Source: Janibacter sp. HTCC2649
GTDB lineage: Bacteria > Actinomycetota > Actinomycetes > Actinomycetales > Dermatophilaceae
Reading direction: 5' to 3'
Assembly (NCBI RefSeq): GCF_000152705.1
Contig: NZ_CH672413.1
Span: 2,482,039-2,546,038, forward strand
DNA: 64,000 nt
The notes below the pieces were generated by a model, which was not told the DNA's origin, did not search any database, and worked only from the letters and a program-made list of their open reading frames with translations. Position 1 is the stretch's first letter; each line of letters starts with the position of its first letter. A program made the position numbers and the translations under genes. Positions 34,575-42,279 of the stretch are shown here, piece after piece.

Positions 34575-36186
34575 CTCGGAGGAGAACGCGGTGAAGAACG
34601 ACGACGCGGGTATGCCGCTCACTCGCCTTGTCGACGCGACCGACGCTCTCGTTGCCACCCGTTCGCGGACCGCGAAGACCGAGGTCCTGGCGGGGGTACT
34701 GCGCGACCTCAGGCCCGACGAGGCCGAGGCCGCGGTGGGGTTGTTGCTCGGATCGATCCGGCAGGGCTCGATCGGGTTGGGCTACCGGACGGTCCATGCG
34801 GCGCGTGAGGCTGCCGCTCCGGCAGGTGAGCCCTCGTTGACCGTCGGCGACGTCGATGCGGTGCTCGACACCATCGCCGGGCTCGGTGGATCGGGTTCGG
34901 TCGGGACGCGCAACGCTGCTCTCGCGTCGTTGTTCGAGAGAGCGACTGAGTTCGAGCAGGACTACCTCGTCCGAGCACTCACCGGGGAGATGCGCACGGG
35001 GGCTCTCGAGGGAGTGCTCACCGATGGGCTGGCCCGGGCCGTGGGGTTGCCGTTGGCGGACGTCCGGCGTGCGGTGATGCTCAGTGGGTCGCTGTCGGGG
35101 ACGGTGAAGTTGGCCCTGGCGTCGCCCGCGGCGCTGGCCGATGTGGGGCTCGCGGTGCTCACGCCCGTGCAGCCGATGCTCGCGTCAACGGCGGCCGATG
35201 TGGCTGCGGCGTTGACCGTGACGGGTGAGGCGTCGGTGGAGCACAAACTCGATGGCGCGCGAATCCAGGTGCACCGCAGCGGTTCCGACGTGCGCGTCTA
35301 CACGCGCTCGTTGGCCGACATCACCGCGCGGGTGCCCGAGATCGTCGAGGTTGCGTTGGGGCTGCCCGTCGAGTCGATCATCCTCGATGGCGAGACGCTC
35401 ATGCTCGACGACGACGGTTCGCCGCGGCCGTTCCAGGACACGATGAGTCGCTTCGGGTCGGACGAGAAGCGGGCCGACATGATCCGCGAGCAGGTACTCG
35501 CGCCCCGGTTCTTCGATGCTCTCCACGTCGACGGTGAGGACCTCATCGACCGGCCCCTCGCGGAACGGTTGGCGGTGCTGGAACGCGTGGCGCCGGCATA
35601 CCGGATCGCTGGTGAGGTGACCACGGATCCCGTTGTCGCGCAGCGGGTTGCGGCCGACGCGCTGGCCGCGGGGCACGAAGGCGTGATGATCAAGGGCATC
35701 GACTCGACCTATGCGGCGGGACGACGCGGCAAGAACTGGGTCAAGGTCAAGCCGGTGCACACGTATGACCTGGTGGTGCTCGGGGTGGAGCGTGGGTCCG
35801 GGCGGCGCAGCGGTTGGCTGTCCAACCTGCACCTCGGCGCGCGCGATCCCGAGGGTGAGTTCGGTCCGGCGGGTGGATTCGTCATGGTGGGCAAGACGTT
35901 CAAGGGGCTGACCGACGAGCTGCTGCGGTGGCAGACGGAGACGTTCCCGGAGTACGCCGAGTCCGAGGACGGGTGGGCCGTGATGATGCGGCCGGAGATC
36001 GTCGTCGAGATCGCCATTGATGGAGTGCAGCGTTCGTCGCGCTACCCCGGCGGCGTCGCGCTGCGCTTCGCGAGGGTCAAGCGCTACCGAGTCGACGGCG
36101 CCCCCGGCGACCCTGCCTTGACCGACGCGAAGCCTGCCGCTGAAGCCGACACGATCCAGTCCCTCCGCGCCCTCCTCCGGTCCTGA
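34567..36186 (+). CDS. ligB: ATP-dependent DNA ligase (actinobacterial LigB type)
   Basis: ATP-dependent DNA ligase, 539 aa, of the size and order of mycobacterial LigB. The N-terminal DNA-binding domain covers about 1-210. The adenylation domain has the nucleophile Lys227 in EHKLDGAR, then ILDGETL, FFDALHVDG, EGVMIKG and the motif V region NWVKVKP. A C-terminal OB domain follows (GAGDPEG-like loop and GGFVMVGKTFKGL). It seals nicks using ATP and likely acts in repair beside the essential NAD ligase. The start overlaps the acetyltransferase gene. An IS has landed 13 bp beyond its stop. Confidence 0.93.
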   Translation: MPDSEENAVKNDDAGMPLTRLVDATDALVATRSRTAKTEVLAGVLRDLRPDEAEAAVGLLLGSIRQGSIGLGYRTVHAAREAAAPAGEPSLTVGDVDAVLDTIAGLGGSGSVGTRNAALASLFERATEFEQDYLVRALTGEMRTGALEGVLTDGLARAVGLPLADVRRAVMLSGSLSGTVKLALASPAALADVGLAVLTPVQPMLASTAADVAAALTVTGEASVEHKLDGARIQVHRSGSDVRVYTRSLADITARVPEIVEVALGLPVESIILDGETLMLDDDGSPRPFQDTMSRFGSDEKRADMIREQVLAPRFFDALHVDGEDLIDRPLAERLAVLERVAPAYRIAGEVTTDPVVAQRVAADALAAGHEGVMIKGIDSTYAAGRRGKNWVKVKPVHTYDLVVLGVERGSGRRSGWLSNLHLGARDPEGEFGPAGGFVMVGKTFKGLTDELLRWQTETFPEYAESEDGWAVMMRPEIVVEIAIDGVQRSSRYPGGVALRFARVKRYRVDGAPGDPALTDAKPAAEADTIQSLRALLRS

Positions 36187-36191
36187 CCCAC

Positions 36192-37593
36192 CCAATAGGG
36201 GCTCTCCTGCTGTTGGTGTGGGTCGTAAACGTGAGTGAGCACGCTGCTGCGGCCTAAGTTCTCGACTGTCTAGGAACGAGAATGAAGGGATCGCGGCAGC
36301 GTGCTCAGTACGAGGGTAATCGGTCAGGTGTGCGGGTTCGCCCCCTCCGAGGTGGTCGTCGATGGGGCCGAATTGGTCGAGGGCGTTGTGCTCGTTCGGG
36401 CACGCACGAGGTTCGGGTCGCGGCAGCGGTGTCCACATTGCCGGCGGCGGTGTCCGCGCTATGACCGTGGTCGGCAACGGCGATGGCGTGGCTTGGATTG
36501 GGATCGTCGACGCGTGTTTGTCCACGCACGGATCCCTCGGGTGAGCTGCCGTGAGCATGGGGTCGTGGTCGCGTGGGTGCCGTGGGCTCGGCACGGGGCC
36601 AGGCACACCACGGCGTTCGAAGACATGGCGGCCTGGGCCGCCACGCAGATGTCGATCACGGCGGTGACCACGCTCCTGCGATGTGCGTGGCGCACCATCG
36701 GTTCGATCGTGACGCGGGTGCTCGCCGATCGCCGCGCGGCCAGCGGCAGCGATGGCTTGGATGGATTGCGCCGGATCGGGATTGACGAGGTGGCCTACCG
36801 GCGTGGTCGCCGCTACCTGGTGGTTGTCGTCGACCACGACACCGGTCGATTGGTGTGGGTGGGATCGCGGGCCCGGAAGGAGACCGTGAACCAGTTCTTC
36901 GTTGCTTTGGGCCCTGAGCGCACCGCACATCTGACCCACGTCACCTCGGACAGCGCCTCATGGATCGCGAGCCCAGTTGCTGAACATGCCCCGAAAGCGA
37001 TCCATTGCGCTGACCCGTTCCACATCGTGCAGTGGGCCGGGGACGCCCTGGACGCTTGTCGCCGACAGGTGTGGAATTCCGTGCGGATCCGCCAGAAGCG
37101 GGGCAGCGGGGCCGCGACCGGAGCAGGGGTGCCGGTCAAGAACATCATGTGGACCCTGCGGATGAACCCCGACAGGTGGGGCGACCAACACGTCGAGTCA
37201 ATGTCGTGGCTGGCCGCCACCCACCCCGACCTGCACCGCGCCTGGCAGCTCAAAGAAGCCCTCAGGGCGGTGTTCGCCACCGGTACCGGCAACGACCGCG
37301 GCGTGACCGCCATGGAACTGCTCGAGAGTTGGACAGCTCACGCGCTAGCCAGCCAGCTCGAACCCTTCATCGAGCTCGCCCTGAAGATCACTGCGCACCG
37401 CAAGACCATCGACGCAGCACTGACCAGCGGCCTGAACAACGCCCTGACCGAGTCAGCGAACAACAAGATCCGCGTCATCACCCGACGCGCCTACGGCTTC
37501 CACAACGTCGACGCCCTCATCGCCCTCGCCATGCTCAGCCTCGGGATTTACCGCCCAACCAACCCACACGAATGACAGGAGAGCCCCAATAGG
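36192..37593 (+). mobile_element. ISL3-family insertion sequence copy 1 with 8-bp target duplication
   Basis: The element spans 36200-37585 (1386 bp). Both ends start GGCTCTCCTG when read inward, and similarity continues through GTGTGGGT. The direct repeats CCAATAGG at 36192-36199 and 37586-37593 are an exact 8-bp target duplication, as expected for ISL3 elements. It carries one transposase gene. A second copy with an identical transposase, inverted, starts at 63132. The target sequence is the same as that in the palindrome at 21878. Confidence 0.93.
36301..37575 (+). CDS. ISL3-family transposase
   Basis: DDE transposase, 424 aa. The N-terminal zinc-binding region is CPHCRRRCPRY, followed by a helix-turn-helix region. 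The catalytic domain has IGIDEVAYRRGRRYLVVVVD (first Asp), VTSDSASW with CADPFHIVQWAGDALD (second Asp region), and a C-terminal Glu in ALTESANNKIRVITRRAYGF. The GTG start lies 101 bp inside the left end. The reading frame is intact, so the copy may be active. Confidence 0.93.
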   Translation: MLSTRVIGQVCGFAPSEVVVDGAELVEGVVLVRARTRFGSRQRCPHCRRRCPRYDRGRQRRWRGLDWDRRRVFVHARIPRVSCREHGVVVAWVPWARHGARHTTAFEDMAAWAATQMSITAVTTLLRCAWRTIGSIVTRVLADRRAASGSDGLDGLRRIGIDEVAYRRGRRYLVVVVDHDTGRLVWVGSRARKETVNQFFVALGPERTAHLTHVTSDSASWIASPVAEHAPKAIHCADPFHIVQWAGDALDACRRQVWNSVRIRQKRGSGAATGAGVPVKNIMWTLRMNPDRWGDQHVESMSWLAATHPDLHRAWQLKEALRAVFATGTGNDRGVTAMELLESWTAHALASQLEPFIELALKITAHRKTIDAALTSGLNNALTESANNKIRVITRRAYGFHNVDALIALAMLSLGIYRPTNPHE

Positions 37594-37634
37594 ACGGTTA
37601 GGCACGAGCCAGTCCCGGGAGTCGGAGGCGAACA

Positions 37635-37664
37635 ACTCGGGTAGTACTTCTGTGCTACCCGAGT
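37635..37664 (+). promoter_or_regulatory. mazEF operator palindrome
   Basis: A 30-bp inverted repeat: ACTCGGGTAG at 37635-37644 pairs with CTACCCGAGT at 37655-37664, and the inner bases also pair except for one mismatch. It lies 11 bases before the antitoxin start, the usual place for ribbon-helix-helix autorepression. Confidence 0.7.
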
Positions 37665-37675
37665 AGGATGGAGGT

Positions 37676-37906
37676 ATGAAGTTGAGCATCAGCTTGTCCG
37701 ATGACGACGTTGCCGCGTTGGATCAGTACGTCAAGGCGGCAGGCGTTCCGTCCCGATCGGCCGCGATCCAGCGGGCCATCCGGATGTTGCGTGGCCCCGA
37801 GCTGGAGGACGCTTATGCCGCTGCCTGGGATGAGTGGCAGGCATCGGGTGAGGCCACCGCGTGGGAGGTCACCACGGCCGACGGGTTGACCGATGCTGCG
37901 CGGTGA
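37676..37906 (+). CDS. mazE: MazE-like ribbon-helix-helix antitoxin
   Basis: Type II antitoxin, 76 aa. The N-terminal 45 residues form a ribbon-helix-helix DNA-binding domain ([20 protein letters not shown], then [13 protein letters not shown]). The C-terminal tail is acidic with spaced tryptophans ([15 protein letters not shown]) and should wrap the toxin. AGGA lies seven bases upstream of the ATG. The gene overlaps the toxin start by 14 bp. A palindromic operator is immediately upstream. Confidence 0.88.
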   Translation: MKLSISLSDDDVAALDQYVKAAGVPSRSAAIQRAIRMLRGPELEDAYAAAWDEWQASGEATAWEVTTADGLTDAAR

Positions 37907-38240
37907 GATCCGCTTGACCGACTTGGATCCAGCGCGCGCAAGCGAGGCCAACAAGCGCCGCCCGGCAGTCGTCGTGAGCAACGACCGTGCCAACTCAAGC
38001 GCTGCGCGGTTAGGGCGTGGCGTCGTCACGATCGTGCCCATCACCAGCAACGTCGAACGCGTCTACCCGTTCCAAGTCCTGCTACCCGCGGACGAGACCG
38101 GTCTTCGACTGGATTGCAAAGCACAGGGGGAACAGATCCGATCGGTGTCCGTCGAGCGCCTAGGACAAGTCATTGGCCGGGTTCCCGCTCATCAGATGGC
38201 CCAGCTCGACGATGCCCTCCGGATCCACCTTCAGCTCTAA
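37893..38240 (+). CDS. mazF: MazF-like endoribonuclease toxin
   Basis: Type II toxin, 115 aa, of the PemK/MazF family. The fold is recognised by [46 protein letters not shown] and the [14 protein letters not shown] strand. The Arg of [11 protein letters not shown] and Thr/Ser of PITSN match active-site positions. It should cleave mRNA at a short sequence unless bound by MazE. The arrangement (antitoxin first, overlapping genes) is standard. It sits directly beside the IS. Confidence 0.9.
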   Translation: MLRGEIRLTDLDPARASEANKRRPAVVVSNDRANSSAARLGRGVVTIVPITSNVERVYPFQVLLPADETGLRLDCKAQGEQIRSVSVERLGQVIGRVPAHQMAQLDDALRIHLQL

Positions 38241-38308
38241 AGCCTCACTCAACGCGGCATGATCGGATGTTGGTCGCAGCTAGAAACGGACGACCTGGAG
38301 TGCGGGTT

Positions 38309-38797
38309 CTACTCGCGGGTGTACCCGTAGCCTGCTCGATACGGGCCGGTTCGGTTTCGTGAGCGCCAACGACTGCCCAGCTTCCAGAGTCGAGCACCCA
38401 CTCGCGCGAGGCCGACGAAGAGCACGACGGCGCAGGGTATGAAGACCAGCAGGTTGGTTCTGAAAGGGTCGTGTCCCACTGTGTACACCTGCGTCATTCC
38501 TGAGTCGCCGGGGGGCAGGTACGTGACTGCGAATACCGCGCCGAGGACGTGGGGCGCGTCTCCGTTGACCTCCTGTCGCGTTGCGACTACCCGCCCCGAC
38601 TCGTCTGACACGTCGACAACGATGTGGGTGCCTCCACGAAGGGGCTCAACGGCAACCACGATTGCGTTCCCGGGCAGGCCAGAACCGCTGTGCTGCTTCC
38701 AGTCTTGGGGGAGTTGGCTGCCCATCAGAACCACGATGGGAAGCAGCAAGAGCACGGCGACGATGTCCCAGATCTGGGAAAGTCCAGGGCGGGGCAA
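38309..38797 (-). CDS. Hypothetical membrane protein
   Basis: Protein of 162 aa with two transmembrane helices, about residues 10-27 (WDIVAVLLLLPIVVLMG) and 115-133 (LLVFIPCAVVLFVGLARVG). The roughly 85-residue region between them would be extracytoplasmic and beta-rich (VVDVSDESGRVVATRQEV), recalling DUF3592-type proteins. The C-terminus is basic. A TTG at 38797 is the likely start, with GAGGAG eight bases before it. It stands alone in the accessory patch. Function is unknown. Confidence 0.6.
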   Translation of the reverse strand: MPRPGLSQIWDIVAVLLLLPIVVLMGSQLPQDWKQHSGSGLPGNAIVVAVEPLRGGTHIVVDVSDESGRVVATRQEVNGDAPHVLGAVFAVTYLPPGDSGMTQVYTVGHDPFRTNLLVFIPCAVVLFVGLARVGARLWKLGSRWRSRNRTGPYRAGYGYTRE

Positions 38798-38898
38798 TAT
38801 GGGTGCTCCTCACTCGACGACTTGAACCATCCTCCTATAAGCCCAGCCGTGATCGCGCGGAGCGGCATGTGCGGTAAACGAGGACGCTTGGCTCGGCA

Positions 38899-39396
38899 TC
38901 AGAGAGTGCCTATCGGGGTCCTGAAATCACCTTCCGGACAGGTCCAGTTCGCGCCGCTGTCCTCGCCGACGACGGGGACCCCGTTGTTCATGCTCCAACT
39001 CATCCGCCGACTCAGCACGCGCAGTGCATGGCCGCCCGGATGGGCGGGGCAAGACGGCCAAGTCGCGTCTTTCCCGTGTTCCCACAAGAGCATCTGGGCC
39101 AGATCCTGCACTCCTGCCGCGATCGTCATTACGAGGTCGGTGGAGTCGCCGTGCCCAGGCGTCTGAGGGTCTTCTGCCGGGAAGGGGTGCAAAGCAATGG
39201 AGTCAGCCCCCTCCTCTAGGAATAGAAACGTCTCCCAAACCGGCCGGCGCGGAAACGCACCTGCCTCATGGACCGCGTAGCCCACCCCGCCGTGGCCGTC
39301 CTGCCAAGGTGAGACCTGCAGTCGGAGGCGGGTGGTCAACGCAACGTCGAGCAGCGCAGGCGCAGAGCACTCTTCCAGGCGCACATCCTGAGACAC
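38899..39396 (-). CDS. Hypothetical protein
   Basis: Protein of 165 aa that I do not recognise. It has no signal peptide. Segments such as YAVHEAGAFPRRPVWETFLFLEEGADSI and WSMNNGVPVVGEDSGANWTC suggest an alpha/beta fold. GTG at 39396 is chosen because AAGGA lies eight bases upstream; an in-frame start at 39465 is possible. It is divergent from the secreted protein at 39515. Confidence 0.55.
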   Translation of the reverse strand: MSQDVRLEECSAPALLDVALTTRLRLQVSPWQDGHGGVGYAVHEAGAFPRRPVWETFLFLEEGADSIALHPFPAEDPQTPGHGDSTDLVMTIAAGVQDLAQMLLWEHGKDATWPSCPAHPGGHALRVLSRRMSWSMNNGVPVVGEDSGANWTCPEGDFRTPIGTL

Positions 39397-39479
39397 GGTT
39401 TTGATCCTTTCACCGCTGGAGCGCCCAAGAGGCACATCCGGGCGAGGAAACGACGAACCGAACATCGTGGAAAGCGCTA

Positions 39480-39508
39480 TTGACCGTTCTGACAGGCAAC
39501 CCTACGGT
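39480..39508 (+). promoter_or_regulatory. Sigma70-like promoter, leaderless
   Basis: TTGACC (39480-39485) and TACGGT (39503-39508) are separated by 17 bp, and the ATG at 39515 begins six bases later, where transcription should start. Confidence 0.6.
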
Positions 39509-39514
39509 TCGAGA

Positions 39515-40315
39515 ATGGGTCGCTCGAAAAATTCAGCCGCGTTGATCGCGGCCGTGGTGGCCGTGCTGACCGGGAGCGTGGCTTGGAGTGCACGGACGAC
39601 CGCAGAGAGTATCCCCGGCCAGCAGCCCTCCCCACCGACAACAGTTCTCAGCGACGGCGCCGAGATGTTGCAGGCCTGCGTCGATGGTGAGATTCAACGC
39701 GCAGGTAAGGGAGCTGTTGTCTCGTCGTCCGGATGGACTGTTGTTGAGGCACGCCAGCTCGAAGGGGTCAGAGCTCGCAAGAACATCGGCACCGGAGCTG
39801 ACCCACGCCCGGTCCTTACTCCCGCTCAGCCGCTCTACCTCGTGGCCGGCTACACGACCGACGGTGAATCTACCGCTGTGTGTGTCATGGGCGGAGGTCC
39901 CGAAACGGGGTACGGGATGCTCTGGGCCTCACTGGGACCCACAGGGATTCCCGCTGGCCACGCCGTAGCACCGGTGAGCGCCTCCGGCGTTATGGGGGCT
40001 GAGTACGATTCCGTCGTCTACGGCTGGTACGCCGCTGGCGTCACCGACATCAGCGCAACGATCGGTGGCAGAGCACAAACCGTCGCGTCCCGCAACGGCT
40101 TCTGGTCCGCCACGGTGCTCAACCCTGAAGACCCCAGCCCGCGAAGCATCCCCGAGCTGAAGACACCGCCCACCATCGAGGTATCCGCAAAGACCACCAG
40201 CGGCTCAGTGACGCGGTCTACCCGCTTTGCCACGGAGATGGCGAAGGACAAGCCCTGTTGGGTGTCAACGCCGACCGCAGACTCCAAATGTGGGCTGGCC
40301 TTACCCATCGGCTGA
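39515..40315 (+). CDS. Hypothetical secreted or membrane-anchored protein
   Basis: Protein of 266 aa. A basic N-terminus and one hydrophobic segment (SAALIAAVVAVLTGSVAW, residues 7-24) form a signal peptide or anchor. The mature domain contains paired cysteines (LQACVDGEI, TAVCVMGGG, KPCWVST, SKCGLALP) and is beta-rich with GYGMLWASLGPTGIP. I do not recognise it. Start ATG 39515 coincides with the predicted transcript start. It belongs to the accessory patch between the IS and the acyl-CoA operon. Confidence 0.6.
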   Translation: MGRSKNSAALIAAVVAVLTGSVAWSARTTAESIPGQQPSPPTTVLSDGAEMLQACVDGEIQRAGKGAVVSSSGWTVVEARQLEGVRARKNIGTGADPRPVLTPAQPLYLVAGYTTDGESTAVCVMGGGPETGYGMLWASLGPTGIPAGHAVAPVSASGVMGAEYDSVVYGWYAAGVTDISATIGGRAQTVASRNGFWSATVLNPEDPSPRSIPELKTPPTIEVSAKTTSGSVTRSTRFATEMAKDKPCWVSTPTADSKCGLALPIG

Positions 40316-40353
40316 TGCCCGCACATCGCCATGAGCGGACGTTTCGAAATGGG

Positions 40354-41097
40354 TCAGCGGTTGAGGAAGGCCTTCATGGCGGCCTTGGCTTCGTCGCTGT
40401 TGAAGAGGCGCTCGGAGAGTTCGGCCATCTCGTTGCCGTGGGCGTCGATGTGGGCGAGCAGGTCCTTGTTGAGCAGCCGCTTGGTCTCGCGTAGTCCCTG
40501 ACTCGTGCCGAGCGCCAGGTCAGCGACGACGGAGTCGACCTCGGCAGACACGTCCTCTGGTGCCACGACCCGCGAGACGAACCCGGCTGCCGCAGCCTCG
40601 GCAGCCGTGATCCGGCGACCCGAGAGGAACAGCTCAGATGCCGCCCGTGACGTGAGCCGAGGCAAGAGGGTCAACGAGATGACCGCCGGGGCGAGCCCGA
40701 GTCGAACCTCGGTCAGCTGCATCGTGACGTCGTCAGCGGCAACGACGATGTCCGCCGCACCCACGATCCCGAGACCACCTGCGACGACCGGGCCCGCGAG
40801 TTCGACGACGACGGGAGTGTCCGCCGCGACGATGCGCCGGAGCATGGCCACAAGGGCAGCAGTGGCACCGCTCTGACCCTTCGACGCCTCTGACAGGTCA
40901 GCCCCGGCGCAGAACACCCGGTGGGCCGAACGCAGGCGGATGACCCGCACCTCGGGGTCGACGTCCGCGGCCTCGAGGTGGGCCGTGAGCTCGGTGACGA
41001 GCTGCCGGCTCAGGGCATTGCGGTTCGCGGGACTGTCGAGGGTGATCGTCGCAACGGCGTCCTCGACGGCCAGGTGAACGAGTTCGGTCATCGTCAT
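40354..41097 (-). CDS. Enoyl-CoA hydratase/isomerase family protein
   Basis: Crotonase-fold enzyme, 247 aa, last gene of the acyl-CoA operon. CoA-binding and oxyanion elements are FCAGADLSEAS near residues 62-72 and AGPVVAGGLGIVGAADIVVA near 100-119. The active-site region LTEVRLGLAPAVISLTLL has Glu in the usual hydratase position. It follows the dehydrogenase by 18 bp. In an Atu-like pathway it would hydrate the unsaturated acyl-CoA made by the carboxylase, or hydrate the product of the dehydrogenases. Confidence 0.9.
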   Translation of the reverse strand: MTMTELVHLAVEDAVATITLDSPANRNALSRQLVTELTAHLEAADVDPEVRVIRLRSAHRVFCAGADLSEASKGQSGATAALVAMLRRIVAADTPVVVELAGPVVAGGLGIVGAADIVVAADDVTMQLTEVRLGLAPAVISLTLLPRLTSRAASELFLSGRRITAAEAAAAGFVSRVVAPEDVSAEVDSVVADLALGTSQGLRETKRLLNKDLLAHIDAHGNEMAELSERLFNSDEAKAAMKAFLNR

Positions 41098-41115
41098 CTC
41101 TTCTCGTGGGACGGC

Positions 41116-42279
41116 TCAGTAGGACTTCGGCAGGCCGAGGCTGAACTGCGCGATGAAGTTCAGCACCATCTCGCGGCTCACCGGGGCGATCCGCGACAGG
41201 CGCGACCCGGCAATCATGTCGACGAGTCCGTACTCTGCCGCAAGCCCGTTGCCACCATGCGTCTGGACCGCCCGGTCGACGGCGTTGCAGACGGCTTCGC
41301 CAGCGGCGTACTTCGCCATGTTGGCCGCCTCCCCCGCCGCCATGAGGTCACCGGCGACGAGCAACGCACTCGCCTTCTGGGTCATGAGGCGTGCCATCTC
41401 GATCTCGATGTGGCTCTGTGCGAGCGGGTGGGCGATGCCCTGGTGAGCCCCGATCGGCTGGTCCCACACCGACCGCTCCTTGGCATACGAGATCGCCTTG
41501 GCCAGCGCGAACCGCGCCATCCCGGTCGCGTAGGACGACGCCATGATCCGCTCCGGGTTGAGCCCGGCGAAGAGCTGCGCGATGCCCGCGTCCTCCTGAC
41601 CCACGAGAGCGTCGGCACCCACCCGCACGTTGTCGAAGAACAGGGTGAACTGCTTCTCCGGCGACACGATGCCCATGTCGATCTCGCTCGCCGTGAACCC
41701 CTCGGAGTCGGTCGGCACGATGAACAGCGTCGGCGACAGCTTGCCGGTCTTGGCGTCCTCGGTTCGCGCCACGACGAGCACGTGCGACGCCTCGTCGACG
41801 CCAGAGATGTAGGTCTTTCCGCCCGACAGCAGCCAGTCCTCACCGTCGCGGCGAGCCGTCGTGATGATCTTGTGCGAGTTGGACCCCGCGTCGGGCTCAG
41901 TGATCGAGAACGCCATCTTGAGCGTGCCGTCGGCGAACCCGGGCAACCAGCGCTGCTTCTGCTCGGGCGTGCCGAACTGCGCCACGATCGTGCCGACGAT
42001 CGCGGGCGACACGACCATCATGAGCAGCGGACATCCCGCCGCGGCCAGCTCCTCACACACGGCCGCGAGATCGCCGATGTCACCGCCGCCACCGCCGAAC
42101 TCCTCCGGCACAGCGACACCGAGATAGCCGAGCTTCCCGGCCTCGGCCCACAGCTCGTCGGTCTTCTTGCCCGCCTTGGCGCACTCCGTGAAGTAGGTCG
42201 GGCCGTACTTCGTGCCCAGGTCACGCACGGCCTTGCGCAGCGCGCGCCGTTCCTCGGACTCGGTGAAGAGGGTGCTCAT
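41116..42279 (-). CDS. Acyl-CoA dehydrogenase
   Basis: FAD acyl-CoA dehydrogenase, 387 aa. MAFSITEPDAGSNSHKI and WLLSGGKTYISG are the FAD/substrate signatures and HGGNGLAAEYGLVDMIAGSRL is the C-terminal motif. It oxidises acyl-CoA to 2-enoyl-CoA and passes electrons to ETF. Its ATG overlaps the carboxylase stop as ATGA. It is one of two dehydrogenases in the operon, and they are not close copies, suggesting two oxidation steps or two substrates. Confidence 0.92.
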   Translation of the reverse strand: MSTLFTESEERRALRKAVRDLGTKYGPTYFTECAKAGKKTDELWAEAGKLGYLGVAVPEEFGGGGGDIGDLAAVCEELAAAGCPLLMMVVSPAIVGTIVAQFGTPEQKQRWLPGFADGTLKMAFSITEPDAGSNSHKIITTARRDGEDWLLSGGKTYISGVDEASHVLVVARTEDAKTGKLSPTLFIVPTDSEGFTASEIDMGIVSPEKQFTLFFDNVRVGADALVGQEDAGIAQLFAGLNPERIMASSYATGMARFALAKAISYAKERSVWDQPIGAHQGIAHPLAQSHIEIEMARLMTQKASALLVAGDLMAAGEAANMAKYAAGEAVCNAVDRAVQTHGGNGLAAEYGLVDMIAGSRLSRIAPVSREMVLNFIAQFSLGLPKSY

